The position numbers and the translations under genes were made by a program. Of a DNA stretch of 64,000 nt, positions 10,495 to 22,620 are shown piece after piece. Below the pieces are notes generated by a model. The model was not told the DNA's origin, searched no databases, and saw nothing but the letters and a program-made list of their open reading frames with translations. Numbering within the stretch: the first letter of the stretch is position 1; every line of letters begins with the position of its first letter. This DNA is from Hippopus hippopus (lineage: Eukaryota; Mollusca; Bivalvia; Cardiida; Cardiidae), in the NCBI GenBank assembly GCA_946811185.2, contig OX328108.1, positions 18,485,239 through 18,549,238 on the forward strand, written 5' to 3'.

Positions 10495-10689
10495 TTAACA
10501 TCTTTACCAAACGACAAAATTTTAGACTTGTCCATACTGAAAGCATTTGCAGACGAGAAATTAATGGTGGCTCAAAATTGAAATTTGATTTTGAAAGAGT
10601 AGAAAATATTGGGGGAAATGGAGAAAATGCTGATTTCCAGTATTTTCACCATTTCCCACAAAACTCGGGATTGTGTGGTAAAGGGTTAA
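10495..10689 (-). repeat. M1 MITE copy
   Basis: TTAACATCTTTACCAAACGA to TTGTGTGGTAAAGGGTTAA. The second palindrome arm is shortened. It shares TTAA 10686-10689 with the next copy. A short remnant of yet another copy (CAACTCTTTATCACACAAC) precedes it. Confidence 0.8.
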
Positions 10690-10899
10690 CTCTTTACTAG
10701 ATGAGGTAATTTTAGTCTGCTGAAATTTACGACAAATTTAGAGTGGCTAAAAAGGTGGTATTTTTATCTGTAAGGGAAGAAAATACTGTGGAAAATAGAG
10801 AAAATGCTTGTTATGAGCATTTTCTCCTTTTTCCACAGTGTTTTCAAACTCCTTCAACCTCGGAGCCTTAAAAACCAGGGCTTATCTGGGAAGGGTTAG
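10686..10899 (-). repeat. M1 MITE copy, diverged
   Basis: It starts at the shared TTAA and keeps the palindrome (GAGAAAATGCTTGTTATGAG...). It ends GGGAAGGGTTAGC with TTAA mutated to TTAG. A further decayed fragment runs to about 11050 ('GAAAGCATTTGCTGATGAGT'). Confidence 0.75.
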
Positions 10900-12171
10900 C
10901 TTGATTGCACTGAAAGCATTTGCTGATGAGTCAAATATAGAGATTTTGGTAGAAATCATTGTTTGAAGATAGAGGAAAAACAGGATGCCAGGCTTTCTTC
11001 TGTTCCAAAACTGACTTTGAAAGCCTTCCGTCTCTGGGCTTTAAAAAAAAGTTAAGGATGTACATGACAGTTTTTTCTAGTGGACAGATATTTTTATAAC
11101 TTTGCACATATAAAGCTCATCATGTCTCTAGGAGATTACAGTAAAAAAAGATGTGGGTATCCGTGCTCGTTTCTGAGAAATTTGCCTTTGAAAAAGGTAT
11201 GTAAAGTTCCAAAATTCGCCTTATATTGGATTTATAGCGTTTTTCTAATAGTCGGTTAAACAGGAAAATTACAGGAAAAATATAAAAATGTACATCATTT
11301 TAATGAAAACTTATATATTTGCACAAAAAATATATGAAAGCCGAATTTTGAGCATGATAAATGTACAAATATGCATGTTATATATAGACCATTGAGTTAA
11401 AAAGGGAGATAATTTGATCAAAATAAGGGTTAATCTTAAAAAAATACATACTTTCTGACAGACAGAACTTTCTTGAAATTTCCACACTTACAGTATTTAT
11501 AATTCTAAACAATAAAAAAAATAAAGTGCTGTCAGCACTGTAATCAGTCAACACTAAATAACAACAAAAGTTTGAAATCAAAAATCAAATGGCAGTTGTC
11601 TGAACTATGTAAGGGATAAAAATCCTATCCATTATAACAAAGCTACGTAGGAACCCCTATTTTAACTGTCCTTTACAAATTAGTAGATTAATGGAATGCT
11701 ACAGATATATGTTTGCCGGTTGACAGCAATAGAACGTTAAATATATGTGAGAATTCTGATCAGTAGTACCAATCATCAAGCTTTAGATATCACTCATCCT
11801 GAATAACAGTACCTATCAACCTTTTAAATATGTTTAACAATATAAAAATATTCTTTTCTGTAACTTTTGCAACTTTGGTAACTGTATGGTAGATATATTG
11901 TCAGATATTATCAATAATATCAATACTTTAAAATGGTATGATTAAGTCAGATAAAAAATGCCTGTATTATAACTATCAAATTGTTTACTTTTTGATGCAA
12001 GTAGACCTTTTACTTTTTTCCAGTTTTAAGAAGCCATCCTGTTTATCTGGACAAATTGTCCTACCTAATTTTTTTGACTTGCTGAACTGATCTGGGCAAA
12101 ATCGTCCTATCCAAAACATTGGCTGGCCAGTTTCTCCCACATTTGTTTCAAGGAATGCAATATCTTCCCAA

Positions 12172-12413
12172 CCCTCACCCCTTTTCCAAATGATGTAATT
12201 TTAGACTTGTCCAAATCAAAAGCATTTGTACAAAAGAATCAAATGTAGACCAAAAAGTAGACCAACTGATGATCTGAATTGTTGAAAGGAAAAAAAAAAC
12301 TTGTGGGAAAAATGAGAACACGATGGTTATCTGCATCTTCCTTTTTCTACAATGTTTTTTACAGCCAACTTCTTCTGGGTCATAAAAAATAGGATAGTTT
12401 GGTTAAGAGTTAA
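12172..12413 (-). repeat. M1 MITE within repeat A
   Basis: CCTTTTCCAAATGATG, 'TTAGACTTGTCCAAATCAAA', a diverged palindrome and a TTAAGAGTTAA end. The equivalent copy sits at the same place in repeats B and C, so it predates their divergence. Confidence 0.75.
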
Positions 12414-12920
12414 AGCACTAAGTTATGGCCATTTACAGTCAGAAAAACAAAATCAAAACATTGTACAATTTCATTTTTTCATATATATCCTACATAATAC
12501 AGACAATTAAGATCTTAGATATGTATGTTTATTGACCTGCACTACATTCAAAGGACAGTCTAATCTTGACTTTATATTGCCTTCAAAAGCAACTTTACTT
12601 GTCCTTTGACAACACAGGTCATTTTATTTTTTATTAATGAGCAGGAGCATCACTACAGTAATCCTTGTGCTCTTAACCTGAAACATTGAGGATGAGATTT
12701 AACTAATATGGAGTACCTAATTAGACAAACATCTCACAGAGTTTTACACATAAAGCACTGAAGTAATGAAATAGATATATGTGAAGCATGGAAAAGCTTG
12801 CCAAAAAAGCCTTTTAACCTGGTCAATTGATTCAGACATGGAGAATATGACATTTAGTGAGCTTATTTGTTTTTGCACTTTCACTTTTTTCCTCTATGAA
12901 AATGTTCTATTCAGTGAATG

Positions 12921-14474
12921 CGATCACGTATGAATATACGTGATTCACGTATAAAATAGAAAAATCAAGTACAGTTCTCCTCTGCTATACGCACAAGAAC
13001 GTACAAAAAATTCGCCCTAAAAACAATGAAATTCATAGAACTTTGTAATTTCGGGTATAATCTGCAGCGAAATGTTTACAGTCACTCACTCTAGCTTAGG
13101 GTTTTCTCGATTTTAAGTATAGATACTAAACCGAAACGTTCTAAGGTTATCATATGATTTTATATTGTTCGTGCCCAAAACGTTGCAGCTGTGTTTTGAT
13201 CGGTTTGCCGACTTTTAACATTTTTGTAACTAGGATTGTAAAATAAAGCATTAACAAGGTCGTTTGTTTTAGCGGATGAATGTTGGCTGCAATTTGATTA
13301 TTTGCTAGCGAAAGATGGCTCAGTTTAAATTGTCTTTGTTCTTTTCAAAGACAAATGAATGAGCTGCGGATCGGCAACTATCTTCCGAAGTTGACAATAG
13401 TGCGGGTTTTGATGCTGGGAAATTTGAAATGACATGTCTTTGACGCTGAAAAGTATCTACCTAATTGTCAATCTGACGCATAAAGTTATGGTCTAGAGCT
13501 TCATATAACCTAGCTTTCATACATCCGGCAGAAATATGGGCTAAACAAGATCAGTATAAAATGCGAAGGACACACGCATGATCATGAAGCTGGTGAGTCA
13601 TTTATGACAATGTAATAAAGGTGTTAATCCTCTTATCTAGTGTAAAGTGACAGATTTTAAAGTTACCTGCTATTCAAAATGACAAACTGATGTCAAATCA
13701 TGTGGTATACTTATCCAAAAATTAATTGACACGAAAAAGAGATCGCCAAAAAAACGTGAAAACCCATGATACTACAATGATCAGTGTAGCATCTGGTGGT
13801 GTCGTCTGCAAATGCTTGAAAAATGTCTGAATTTTTTTAAACTAGTTTGGAAATTAAAATTAAAGGACCAAAATAAATGATATTAAATAAAGCAAAAAAT
13901 CTGAATGGTATTGTATTTCCATTGATTTTTAAAGTTCAAAACACAACATCCTTATTTACTTAATATCATGTAGACAAATTGTCACAGTATTTAAAGCAAA
14001 AAGGCATTCTCAGTTAAATGGAGACACCGATTGTACAACTGATAACTAGTTGACCAGTGTGCTCTTCAGATTACAAAGCGATAATTGTTTGTGATTTTAA
14101 CCTGATTGCCCAACACTACTGATTTGACAGATTTTGTACAGGAATTGGACCAGTTCCATGGTATTTCACTTACCTGCTTGTTTTAGCAAACATTAGAATT
14201 GATTTTGCCAAAAATGTTTGCAGAGTTTGAGGAAAGGTTCCTAAAGTGTTTGAAGACCTTATAACTGTGAACATGTTGATTTATCTATAGATAAAATCTT
14301 GTTTGCGCATATTGCATGAAAACAATTTATCTTTTAGTAGGCTGTCATTAAAACTTGATATTTAAATGAAATTATGTAGTTTAGATCTGAACCCCCAACC
14401 TTGTTTGTGTAGCCCCAACTCCAGTTACCAAAGGGTACAAAAACCTCAAGCTAGAAAAAACACAGCACACTCTG
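12921..14474. mobile_element. Insertion within repeat A, with nested repeat E
   Basis: Repeat B reads straight from TATGAAAATGCTCTATTC into AACTCTACCTGTGAAATT. In A these flanks are separated by about 1.55 kb, with a degraded duplication (TTCTATTCA / TGCTATTAA). The inner part (about 13400-14118) is repeat E, which recurs inverted at 45421-49590 and as a fragment at 53590-53806. One edge of E reads ATTGCCCAACACTA. No coding region recognised. Confidence 0.6.
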
Positions 14475-14710
14475 CTATTAAACTCTACCCGTGAAATTAC
14501 AAATGTTGAAATTCTTTCAAATGATGAGGAAAAAGATCTAAGATGCCGATTACATGTAGTTTTTCCCACTACATTTTAAAGCCCCACAGGATTGTTTAGT
14601 CAACATTTGACAGACTGATTTCAGTCTTTAGAATATCATCAAGAAGAAACATGTTTAGTAGTGAGCCATGTCATGGATGGAAGGAGAGGAAGAGGGGCTA
14701 CAAAAACGAT

Positions 14711-14922
14711 TTAATCCTTAACCTGCTAAATAAATGAAATTAAATTTTCAAGCCGACAGTAAAATCCCAATTTTTAACTTTTTCGCAGGTATTTTTGGGA
14801 AAAAGAACCTCCTTATCGAACAGTGTAGATCCAAAATCAGACTACATGTAGTGTGCAGTCTAATCTTGATCTATACTATCCACAAAAGGTCATAAAGTCG
14901 CACTTAGCAACCCTAGGGTTAA
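14711..14922 (-). repeat. TTAA MITE (family M2), in repeat A
   Basis: It has TTAA at both ends, termini TTAATCCTTAACCTGCTAA and TTAGCAACCCTAGGGTTAA, and inner 'AGACTACATGTAGTGTGCAG' and 'CTTGATCTA' motifs. It is also present at the same site in repeat B (40329-40539) but absent from repeat C. Confidence 0.8.
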
Positions 14923-15961
14923 TACATCCTAAGCTGAAAGATGCCTAATCAGATCTATGCTGGTCAGTACTGTGAATGGACAGTCTGGTTACTATGGTTG
15001 CAAGCCAGACATAACCAGTCCATTCTGAAAATGTTGAAGTAATGACCTCTCTGCTAGGGTCATAACCCATTACATCCTTTGTACCTCACAGCTTCACACT
15101 CTTCGCCTCTTCACCTCACTAACACTAAACGACCAACAGCCAAATTCTATTTTAAACTTACTGCTGTTTCAAGTTGCATGTACACCAGTTTGCTCTAAGG
15201 CAAAACAATCTTTAAATGTTCAAATTATCTTAAAGCAACGTTTCCGTAAAAACTCCTTTCCACTGCAATTTTTATCTCTGCTCAAGGCCAAATGACCTAT
15301 CATCATTTCAACGCCTGCTATGTATTCGAACAGCACTCATCAAAACTCGGCCGATTCCGTAACAATGTTTAACCTGATCAACGGATCACTCGAAGTTTGC
15401 CGAATAATGTGAAGAGCAGACAACTACACAATGTGTTTACATGATCCGATACACTTGATTCGCACTTGTTTAATTCATAAACTTTAAACTTTATCACTGA
15501 CCCAATTTCTTATAACCGTTTTGAAAGTAAACTGCTACAAAATTTCTAGTTTTTGTTGGCCGGAGATTCTGATAATGCTAGTAGGCCTATTATGACCTAA
15601 TTCAAAGCTAAACAAACTGTAGCCGCCATTTATCACACAATTGAAAAGTTAGGTATGGGATTACTTGAAGGCCTGTTCACAAAAAGTTTGTATTCTTGCG
15701 CTTATCAGCGTTGAAAGTTCAATATAATAAGGTTACAACAGCTAGTATCAGTGTTAAAAGCCTACAAGTAAAAGCCGTTGAAGTTACATCAGTTTGCCCT
15801 CAACAGAAGAGTTTCCAAAACTTGTGGTCTCTCTAATCATCCGGCTCACGCCGACCGATTATAAATGGCACCTACCCATGCTTATTTTGTCAGAAAACAA
15901 GGTTGAAGGTCACTGTCAAAATAATTTTTTCAAGGAAAAAAATTGGATTAAAGCTCAGTAG

Positions 15962-16020
15962 ACATGGTGGGAAAAGGAGAAATTGCTCAATAAGAGCGAT
16001 TTCTCCTTTTCCAACAAAAA
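15962..16020. repeat. M1 palindrome core only
   Basis: CATGGTGGGAAAAGGAGAAA...TTTCTCCTTTTCCAAC with 'TTGCTCAATAAGAGCGA' at the centre. The flanking M1 blocks are absent. Confidence 0.6.
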
Positions 16021-16310
16021 TAGTTTTCCAAGTGGAAACAGCTATACTTCCACAGATTTATATTTCTTGCCTTTGTTTTCTTGTTAGGTGTGTAACGCCA
16101 TGTCAGCAGCATTTTAATCATTTCTCGGTGACAGTTCAAAGATCCTTTTTTTTTCTTCACAAATACTACCCGAAGAAAGTGTACTTGTTTCAGTGCACAA
16201 AGAGCGTAACCATTATGTGCAAAAAAATGCATAGGTGCACTTTGAATTCAATATCCATGACAAAAATACATGTGCAGTAGGATGCGCGTGAACATTTGTC
16301 ATATACGTCA

Positions 16311-17197
16311 TAGGGCTGACTATCGGCCTGAAAAGTGACTATCACGATATTTTTACTATCGCAGCATTAATATCATGATACTATCACTATCGAGAGAACC
16401 ATATCATGATGCATCACGATACTATCCGGTTATATAAGATCTTCCTTAATACACGGTCTCCGGCATTTGTTTGCGCCAAATTGCGGGGTTCGACAGCAAA
16501 TGTCGGATGTTTGCCCTGCAAAAATGTCATGTTCCCACCGTGTTTCAGTATCATATAACATAGTCTACATGCTACTCGCTTTTTATCAACATTCTCTCCC
16601 TCTTAAAGAAATCCGAAATGGGCTCAAACACTGGCCTTTCCAACTTCACGATCTCAAATCATTAGCAGCCGACACAGACGACATAAACACGTATATAGAC
16701 ACGCTCTATTAGTAAGTACGAAAAAGTCGTGCTAAATCGATCGTGGACAATAAATAACATTTCCTATCATTTCACAATTATTCCAGCTATTGAGCATGTA
16801 AATATGAAAATTAACTCAAATTTAAGACAATAGTTAACACACATGAAAAAGATAAGAGAAATTTTTAATGTCTTCTCAAACATATGGAATCGATTTTTAA
16901 TGTCCAAAAGGCATATACTAAAAACTGGAATCGAGCATACCTTATAGTTACCACAAACATAGCGTTGAATCAATCATTATTCACTCTTTCATTCTTTAAA
17001 AAAGAACCCCAATCAAACATCATATTAGATCAAGCTAGGAAGCTAACAATAATTTCATGTATTGACTATCGAAACTATCGATTGTTGAACAATCTATCGG
17101 CGATTGTTATCGATGTTGGACATAGCAATCGATGCATCGCTATCGAGACAGTCACAATCACGATACATCAATGCATCGATGTATCGTTACACCCCTA
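16311..17197. mobile_element. hAT-like element, 8-bp TSD
   Basis: The 8-bp duplication ATACGTCA is perfect (16303-16310 and 17198-17205). The ends are TAGGGCTGACTATCGG and the complement of TAGGGGTGTAACGATACATC. The latter resembles known hAT termini. Subterminal regions are dense in ATCGAT/ATCACGAT words. No transposase is visible. Confidence 0.85.
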
Positions 17198-17228
17198 ATA
17201 CGTCATTAATTGATTGATTGCATGGTGT

Positions 17229-17449
17229 CTAACCCTTAACCACACAATGCCGACTTTTAACGGAAGAAGCCTTTTGAAAACATTGTGGGAAAAGGAGAAA
17301 ATGCTGGTAACCAGCATTTTCTTCTTTTCCCACAATGTTTTTACCCTACCCAAGACAAATCTTAATTTTTCAGTTACTGATATTTCGTCAACTGCTAATG
17401 GTTTCAATTTTGACTTTGTCTAAAATTTTGTTGTGTGGTAAAGAGTTAA
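17229..17449 (+). repeat. M1 MITE copy
   Basis: CTAACCCTTAACCACACAAT to GTGTGGTAAAGAGTTAA. The central palindrome is nearly perfect for about 57 bp (one mismatch) around GCTGGTAACCAGC. Confidence 0.85.
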
Positions 17450-17451
17450 AG

Positions 17452-17724
17452 CTGTTTTCAACATCGTTTTAGTTATAACATGGCAGCCAGTGCACCAATG
17501 CATGCTTTGCTGGAGTTTCTTTTACCAGTGCTACCCACAATTTTCTCCAGCCACCAGCTGCTGTCCCACATTATCATCATCAAAGTAATGGTCAGTGGTG
17601 AGAGAGGAATGAATCCTGTTGCAATGACTATCATCAATCCTTGGAAATAAAATGGCCAGGCTGGAAACTGAACCAGAAACCCTTGATCCTGTATGCTACA
17701 GACTGAGCTACCAGGGCTCAGCAG
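17452..17724 (-). repeat. SINE family S2, copy 3
   Basis: On the minus strand the tRNA-like head is GAGCCCTGGTAGCTCAGTCT. The body carries GGATTGATGATAGTCATTGC. It abuts the M1 copy on the left. Confidence 0.75.
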
Positions 17725-17968
17725 TAAAGACATGGATCAGTTTGGTAAAATCTATTCATTAGCAGACTGGTACTGGGTCAATATTCACCAACCATAATTA
17801 AGAACATTCAAGATTGGTCTAATTCTCCAGAATTCTATAAATTTGAAAGTAATATTTCTGATTGGCTTAATCATTTAGCCAATCAGACATGTTACTTTCA
17901 AACTAAAAAAATCTTGGAGGCTCTGCAACTTACAAGTATATCAATCTTTGTAGTGCTAAAATGAGAAC

Positions 17969-18135
17969 CAACTGTTTACCAAATGACAAAATTTCAGACT
18001 TGTAAAACTTGAAAGCATTTTTCAGACATCGAATTAATGGCTACTCAGAAATTTGAATTGTCTTTGCAAGAAAACATTCTGGGAACAGCAGAAAATACTG
18101 GTTTCCAGTTTTTTCTCCTTTTCCCTCACTGTTAC
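17969..18135 (-). repeat. M1 MITE fragment
   Basis: GTTTACCAAATGACAAAATT, 'AGACTTGTAAAACTTGAAAG' and the palindrome first arm. The right part is lost. Two smaller M1 scraps follow near 18235-18265 and 18340-18400. Confidence 0.65.
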
Positions 18136-18418
18136 TGTTAATTTTTACAAAAGCCATCATTTTACGGCCAAAAAATGGACACTTCCACAATTAAGGACAT
18201 TTATAAACACAGCTCTACGAGTCGAATTCACTTTTAAAAAGAGAGAAAACATTATGGGAAATGGAAAAAGGGAAGGTATCTGGCAATATCTCAGGTAGCA
18301 TATTATGTTTTAAACAACAATCTTAGGTTTAGTTAAATTGAGATTGGTAAAGTGTAGAAATATTGTGTGATAAGGAGAACATGCCGGTTACCGATAATTT
18401 CCTTGTCTAAATGTAGGG

Positions 18419-19147
18419 CAGGGTCCAAAAAATCTACTCGTCCGCTCGTATTTACGAGTAAGAAATGGATGAGGACGAGTGAAATATCTGTCATGGTCGT
18501 CCGGCAGGACGAGTCTTGAATAGAAGATAGTAAAACAAGTTTTTCAGATGAATATTTAACTTACAGGAGACAAAACGGCCATTCCATTATTGAATAAGTG
18601 AATTAAGGGTATTCAGGAAATCAAATTTTGAAACAGAACATAAAACATGCTGGTCCCCGCTCCAAATAAAGACCGGTTTCAAGTCAGCCTAATGATATAA
18701 CCCGGGACCTTTTATTGCAAACAAAAATCTTACAATATGCTTCGGGTAGACCTAATTCAATATGAGCTACTCTGCTAAGTATTAAAACGAACAATATTAA
18801 GATTAACGCAAATACTTTCCCGAAAACAGTTCAAAAAAACTGTGTTGTTTTTGCTTTATTATTTCTGTAACTTGACCGGATAACTGTACTGGTTTTTAAA
18901 ACCCGGTATTTAAGGTTCATTGTAAAGTTTCCGTTTCGTCTGAAAAAAAAAAAAAACGTCAAGAAAATAACTATTGTTTTGTGCAATCCACAAGAGTAGT
19001 TTCTCTTGCGTTGGCAAAATTCGATTACACCAGTATATTGGAAGGGTTTTTCTCGTCAGACAAGCGAGGATCAAAGCAGGGCAAGTGCTTTTTCAAAGTC
19101 ACTTGTCCTACAGGGCAAGTGCCTTTTCTGGAAATTTTTGGACCCTG
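18419..19147. mobile_element. hAT-like element, 5-bp TSD (TAGGG)
   Basis: The ends are CAGGGTCCAAAAAATCTACT and the complement of CAGGGTCCAAAAATTTCCAG. TAGGG is duplicated outside both (18414-18418 and 19148-19152). 'ACTCGTCCG...GGACGAGT' words lie near the left end and 'GGGCAAGTGC' words near the right. A truncated relative of its interior lies at 31500-31862. No intact reading frame. Confidence 0.85.
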
Positions 19148-19610
19148 TAGGGCTGATAGAGGGTTTAAAAAAAAAATATGCAGATGACAAATTCAATGTG
19201 GCTCAGATTATAAGATCCTTAAAGTCTCAGTATCGTCCAAATGTAAAAAGGCCTGTTTATAAAATAAAAGTAAATTTCATTTTTACCGTGTGAAAATATG
19301 GCGATTTTAATAACTTTAACGATATGTAAAGGTGCAGTTCGTAAAAGTTCCAGTCAATGGCAGAAAAAAGAATTTTGAAACTAAAACAGATCCTACCTTG
19401 CCGCATTATCTGTTTGTTTACATCGATGATTGCTGCTGTGACGTAATAGTGATGTAAACACCACGTGATAATTCAATGCATCGAAACAAAACTTTCATTC
19501 ACTTGATCGTTTTGTCCCCATTCTAGGCTTGAAAAACCAAGTTTATCGACATTGTAAACAGAAACAACGACACAGGCTGATCATCGCTTATTTGTTTATC
19601 ATCAATACAG

Positions 19611-20654
19611 CAGTGTTCTGCCAAGGTTTTGAGCTACAGGGGCCACTGGCCCACCCAAGCTTAAAAAGTGGGGCCATCTTCATGCTACATGGGGCCAAGT
19701 CAGTAAATCAGACATAGAATGGAGATTTTTTTCCAGGCAGATATCCACTGATTTTCTTGCAAGATTTTCCAACAAATTCAAAAGAATGTCATATTTTGTT
19801 ATTGGAATACTTCTTTGGCTATCCAAAATACAACCTTCAAAGCTGACAAGACACTACTCTCTTACTGATCAAAAATATGCTTGACACTTTTCTGGAGGTT
19901 ACCAGTCATCGAATCTGCAAGGACTGCAGCTTTATGATCGGAACTATCTGCATGCCTCGTTAATGTGCTAGATCTGAAGTTTTTATTAGGTTCCGTGAGC
20001 GAGTTGTGCTTTTTTTGTGCCTTATACACACAATGAAAAAGTCATGGATTTTTTTCAGAGTCATACTGCAACGTGGGAAAATCCGAGAGCCATTTATTTT
20101 TTAAAACATTTTTCATACGACAAACTTTTTGTCTGGGGTTAGGATTTATCATCATCTGTTGAGGTTTCTGAGTGTTCAGAGTCTGTATACGGCCGATCAG
20201 TAGGCTCAAGCTGGGTGTCTGTTTTGGTCTTTTCTGTCGCAGATTGGCCAAAATAATGCGTATGGATCTAGTTTTTTTGTCGGCTTCTTTTCAGCCATTG
20301 CGAAGACTGCGATCATCTGATGCAGAACGAACTCGAAAACGTGTTCAGTATTGCTGCAACAAAGATATCTATTGGTCAAAATTTGGGAAATACCTTGTTG
20401 CTGAAAAAGTTTATCCAATGAAAATCGCTGATACGAACAACTTTGTTCCAAGCGTCTTTCTGAATATTCCAATAACTAAACGGATAAAGCGGGAACCACT
20501 TTATACCAGTTGATTCGCCCCACATATTTTTCGGATTATGGCCAAACGCTGCGTATTTTTGATGCGCCAGTTGGCCCATTAGACATAATTTTAATGCGCC
20601 GTCTGTAATTTTTTAGCGCCGATCCCGCAATGGTGCGTGCTCGGCAGAACTCTG
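19611..20654 (-). mobile_element. hAT-like transposon, 6-bp TSD, copy R
   Basis: The ends are CAGTGTTCTGCCAAGG and the complement of CAGAGTTCTGCC. ATACAG is duplicated (19605-19610 and 20655-20660). It is inverted relative to copy L (218-2115), lacks the nested element and has an internal deletion. Confidence 0.88.
19750..20298 (-). pseudogene. TTF-zinc-finger hAT transposase remnant, copy R
   Basis: The ATG is at 20298. The frame starts MAEKKPTKKLDPYALF and shifts soon after. Conserved pieces in different frames are NKWLSDFPTLQYD (TTF-finger core), a downstream Cys pair, 'RHADSSDHKAAVLADSMTG', and 'ALKVVFWIAKE'. The gene stops early because of an internal deletion relative to copy L. No catalytic domain, not functional. 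Together with copy L it identifies the family as ZNF862/KIAA1586-like hAT. Confidence 0.7.
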
Positions 20655-21392
20655 ATACAGGAAGAGTTTACTACATTGAAATAAGAAAACTGGTTCAGAA
20701 TGAGCAATCTTACTCTCCGATGGCATAATATTGGAAGTGTAAACAGTAGTTCTGTGTACTATATCATAGCACTAATGAGATGCAATGTTATCACGTGATG
20801 TTCTCGAAGACCTACTTCAAATATACACAAACAGTAACGAAGGTTGTCTCGATCAATGGCGTCCCTGAAATCGACGGGCTTTTCCATGCATTTTCACACA
20901 CGTATATCATAGCAACCAATGCAATAACTAACACGTTCCGGTTTTCTCTGATCTTATTATATGTGTGTTGTGATGGGTAATCTGTTATATTTTCGAGTTA
21001 TAGACAGTGAAAATTACCTATTCTTTTGCTTTAATGAGGCTTTAAGAAAGGATAAAACACATTCAAGAAAAAAAAGGAGAAGATACAAAGTCAAAGTAAT
21101 ACTCTCTCTTTCTCTCTTATAAATATATTAAATTGATTGTCCAGACTATGAGAAACATTCCTCGTGCAAAATAATATATAATCTATAGCATATACGATAA
21201 ACCATACAAAATGTTTTGCTGGAACTATTCATTAAACTCCGACTCCACACCATGGCATGCCGATCTCAATCCACACTTTCCGCCATTGAAATTAAACTGA
21301 AATGTATGGTGTTTAACAATGTGTTCAACATTATTATAACAGCAGTCAGATACCAGCACTGGTCCACGTTCTTTCTGATCACCCCTCGTATG

Positions 21393-21609
21393 TTAACTCT
21401 TTACCAAACAATAAAATTTTAGGATTGTCCAAATTGAAAGCATTTGCAGACGACAAAATAAATGTGACTTGAAATTTGCATTGCATAGGGTAGAATTTTG
21501 TTGTGGGAAAGGGAGAAAATGTTGGTTACCAGCATTTTTTCCTTTTCCCACAATGTTTTCAAGAGGCCTCAGGGTCATTAAAAGTCACGATTGTGTGGCA
21601 AAGGGTTAT
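21393..21609 (-). repeat. M1 MITE copy
   Basis: TTAACTCTTTACCAAACAAT to GTGTGGCAAAGGGTTAT. The palindrome is centred on GTTGGTTACCAGC. It shares its terminal TTAT (mutated TTAA) with the next copy. Confidence 0.85.
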
Positions 21610-21834
21610 CTCTTTACCAAACAACAAATTTTTGGACTGGACCAACTTCAAAAGCATCTGCAGACAACAAATTAAATCTTGGTAATACGATGATTTCTGA
21701 CTTTGATAGGGTAGAAAATATTGTGGGAAAAGGAGAAAATGCTGGTTGCCTGCATTTTCTCCTTTTCCCACAATGTTTTCAAAAGGCCTCTTTCTTAGGG
21801 TCATTAAAAGTCGGGATTGTGTGGCAAAGATTTA
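21606..21834 (-). repeat. M1 MITE copy
   Basis: It begins at the shared TTAT and ends GTGGCAAAGATTTAG. The palindrome arms are intact and the centre is GCTGGTTGCCTGC. Confidence 0.85.
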
Positions 21835-21951
21835 GAGTCAATTGCTTGTGCAGATTGTCAAGCAGGAAACAACTGCTCAGAATGTTCAGTCTAACCCAGG
21901 GTCTTTACAATATATTTGGCTCTTGAGAGTCACCTCCAGATAAAAACTTGT

Positions 21952-22600
21952 GACACATTCTCGAGGGAGAATGTGTCCCTAAACAGGTAAGAATCTCTCT
22001 CCAGCAACTAATATAGACAAGTAACAGAGATAGAGATGGCGAGAGCCATAGAAGCCCGAAGGGGCAGAGTTAGGGGATGGCGGGAGCCATCTAAGAAGCC
22101 CAAGGGGGCAGAAACCCAGTAGGGTTTAGGTAACTATCAGGCTATTCAAACTCGGGGGAGTATGGAATACCTGAAGCAAAAAGTGGAGCCCGGGGGGGCT
22201 CAAGTAACCAGTTGCTCACTGAGCATGGAAAAGCATGCAAAGAGTAGCCCGAGGGGGCTGAGGGGGCTGAGGTAACCGTCAGGCTGTCCAAGCTCGGGGG
22301 AGCCGTAACACCTGAGACACTATTACTGAAGCCCGGGGGGGCTTTGTTAACCAGCTACTTATTGTGCATAGAACAATGATGTTCTAAAGTGAGAGTGAGG
22401 TGGCGGGGGCCACCGAAGCAGAGCCCATGGGGGCTAAGGAAACCATCAGGCTGTTCGAGCTCGGGGGAGCCGTAACAACCTGAGACAGTAAAACTGAAGC
22501 CCGGGGGAGCTTTAGTAACCAGCTACTTATTGAGCGTAGAACACTGATGTTCTAAAGTGCGAGTGGATGGCGAGAGCCATCAGTGCCCGAGGGGGCTGAA
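21952..22600 (+). other. Array of short hairpins with four-base loops
   Basis: A GC-rich island in AT-rich DNA made of back-to-back inverted repeats with four-base, purine-rich loops. The first (21952-21977) has an 11-bp stem and a GAGG loop. Later ones include TGGC-GAGA-GCCA, TGGC-GGGA-GCCA, CTC-GGGG-GAG, AGCCC-GGGG-GGGCT, AGCCC-GAGG-GGGCT, GGTGGC-GGGG-GCCACC, AGCCC-ATGG-GGGCT and GATGGC-GAGA-GCCATC. They sit in imperfect tandem units whose 'GGWAACYRTCAGGCT' block recurs at 22129, 22271 and 22438. The array is bracketed by inverted copies of CTCCAGCAAYTAAT (21999-22012 and 22607-22620). Function unknown. It may be the end of the neighbouring retroelement, an RNA-structure region or a separate element. 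Confidence 0.6.
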
Positions 22601-22620
22601 GGTAGGATTAATTGCTGGAG

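Larger units (their letters stand above)
11524..15870 (+). repeat. 2.7-kb dispersed repeat, copy A (interrupted)
   Basis: It starts near AAGTGCTGTCAGCACTG and ends ...CGGCTCACGCCGACCGATT. It matches B (39606-42260, inverted) and C (53812-58716) over its length, for example 'TGGACAAATTGTCCTACCTA' and 'AGCCCCACAGGATTGTTTAG'. The two ends share 'TAATCGGTCG'-type inverted sequence. It contains an M1 copy, a TTAA element of another family and a 1.55-kb insertion at about 12921-14474. I see no conserved reading frame. The superfamily is unknown. Confidence 0.75.

Noticed and set aside
21952..22600. Integron attC-like or retron-like hairpin series
   Set aside because: No bacterial context, no cassette genes, and no msr/msd layout. 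Only the hairpin repetition is similar.
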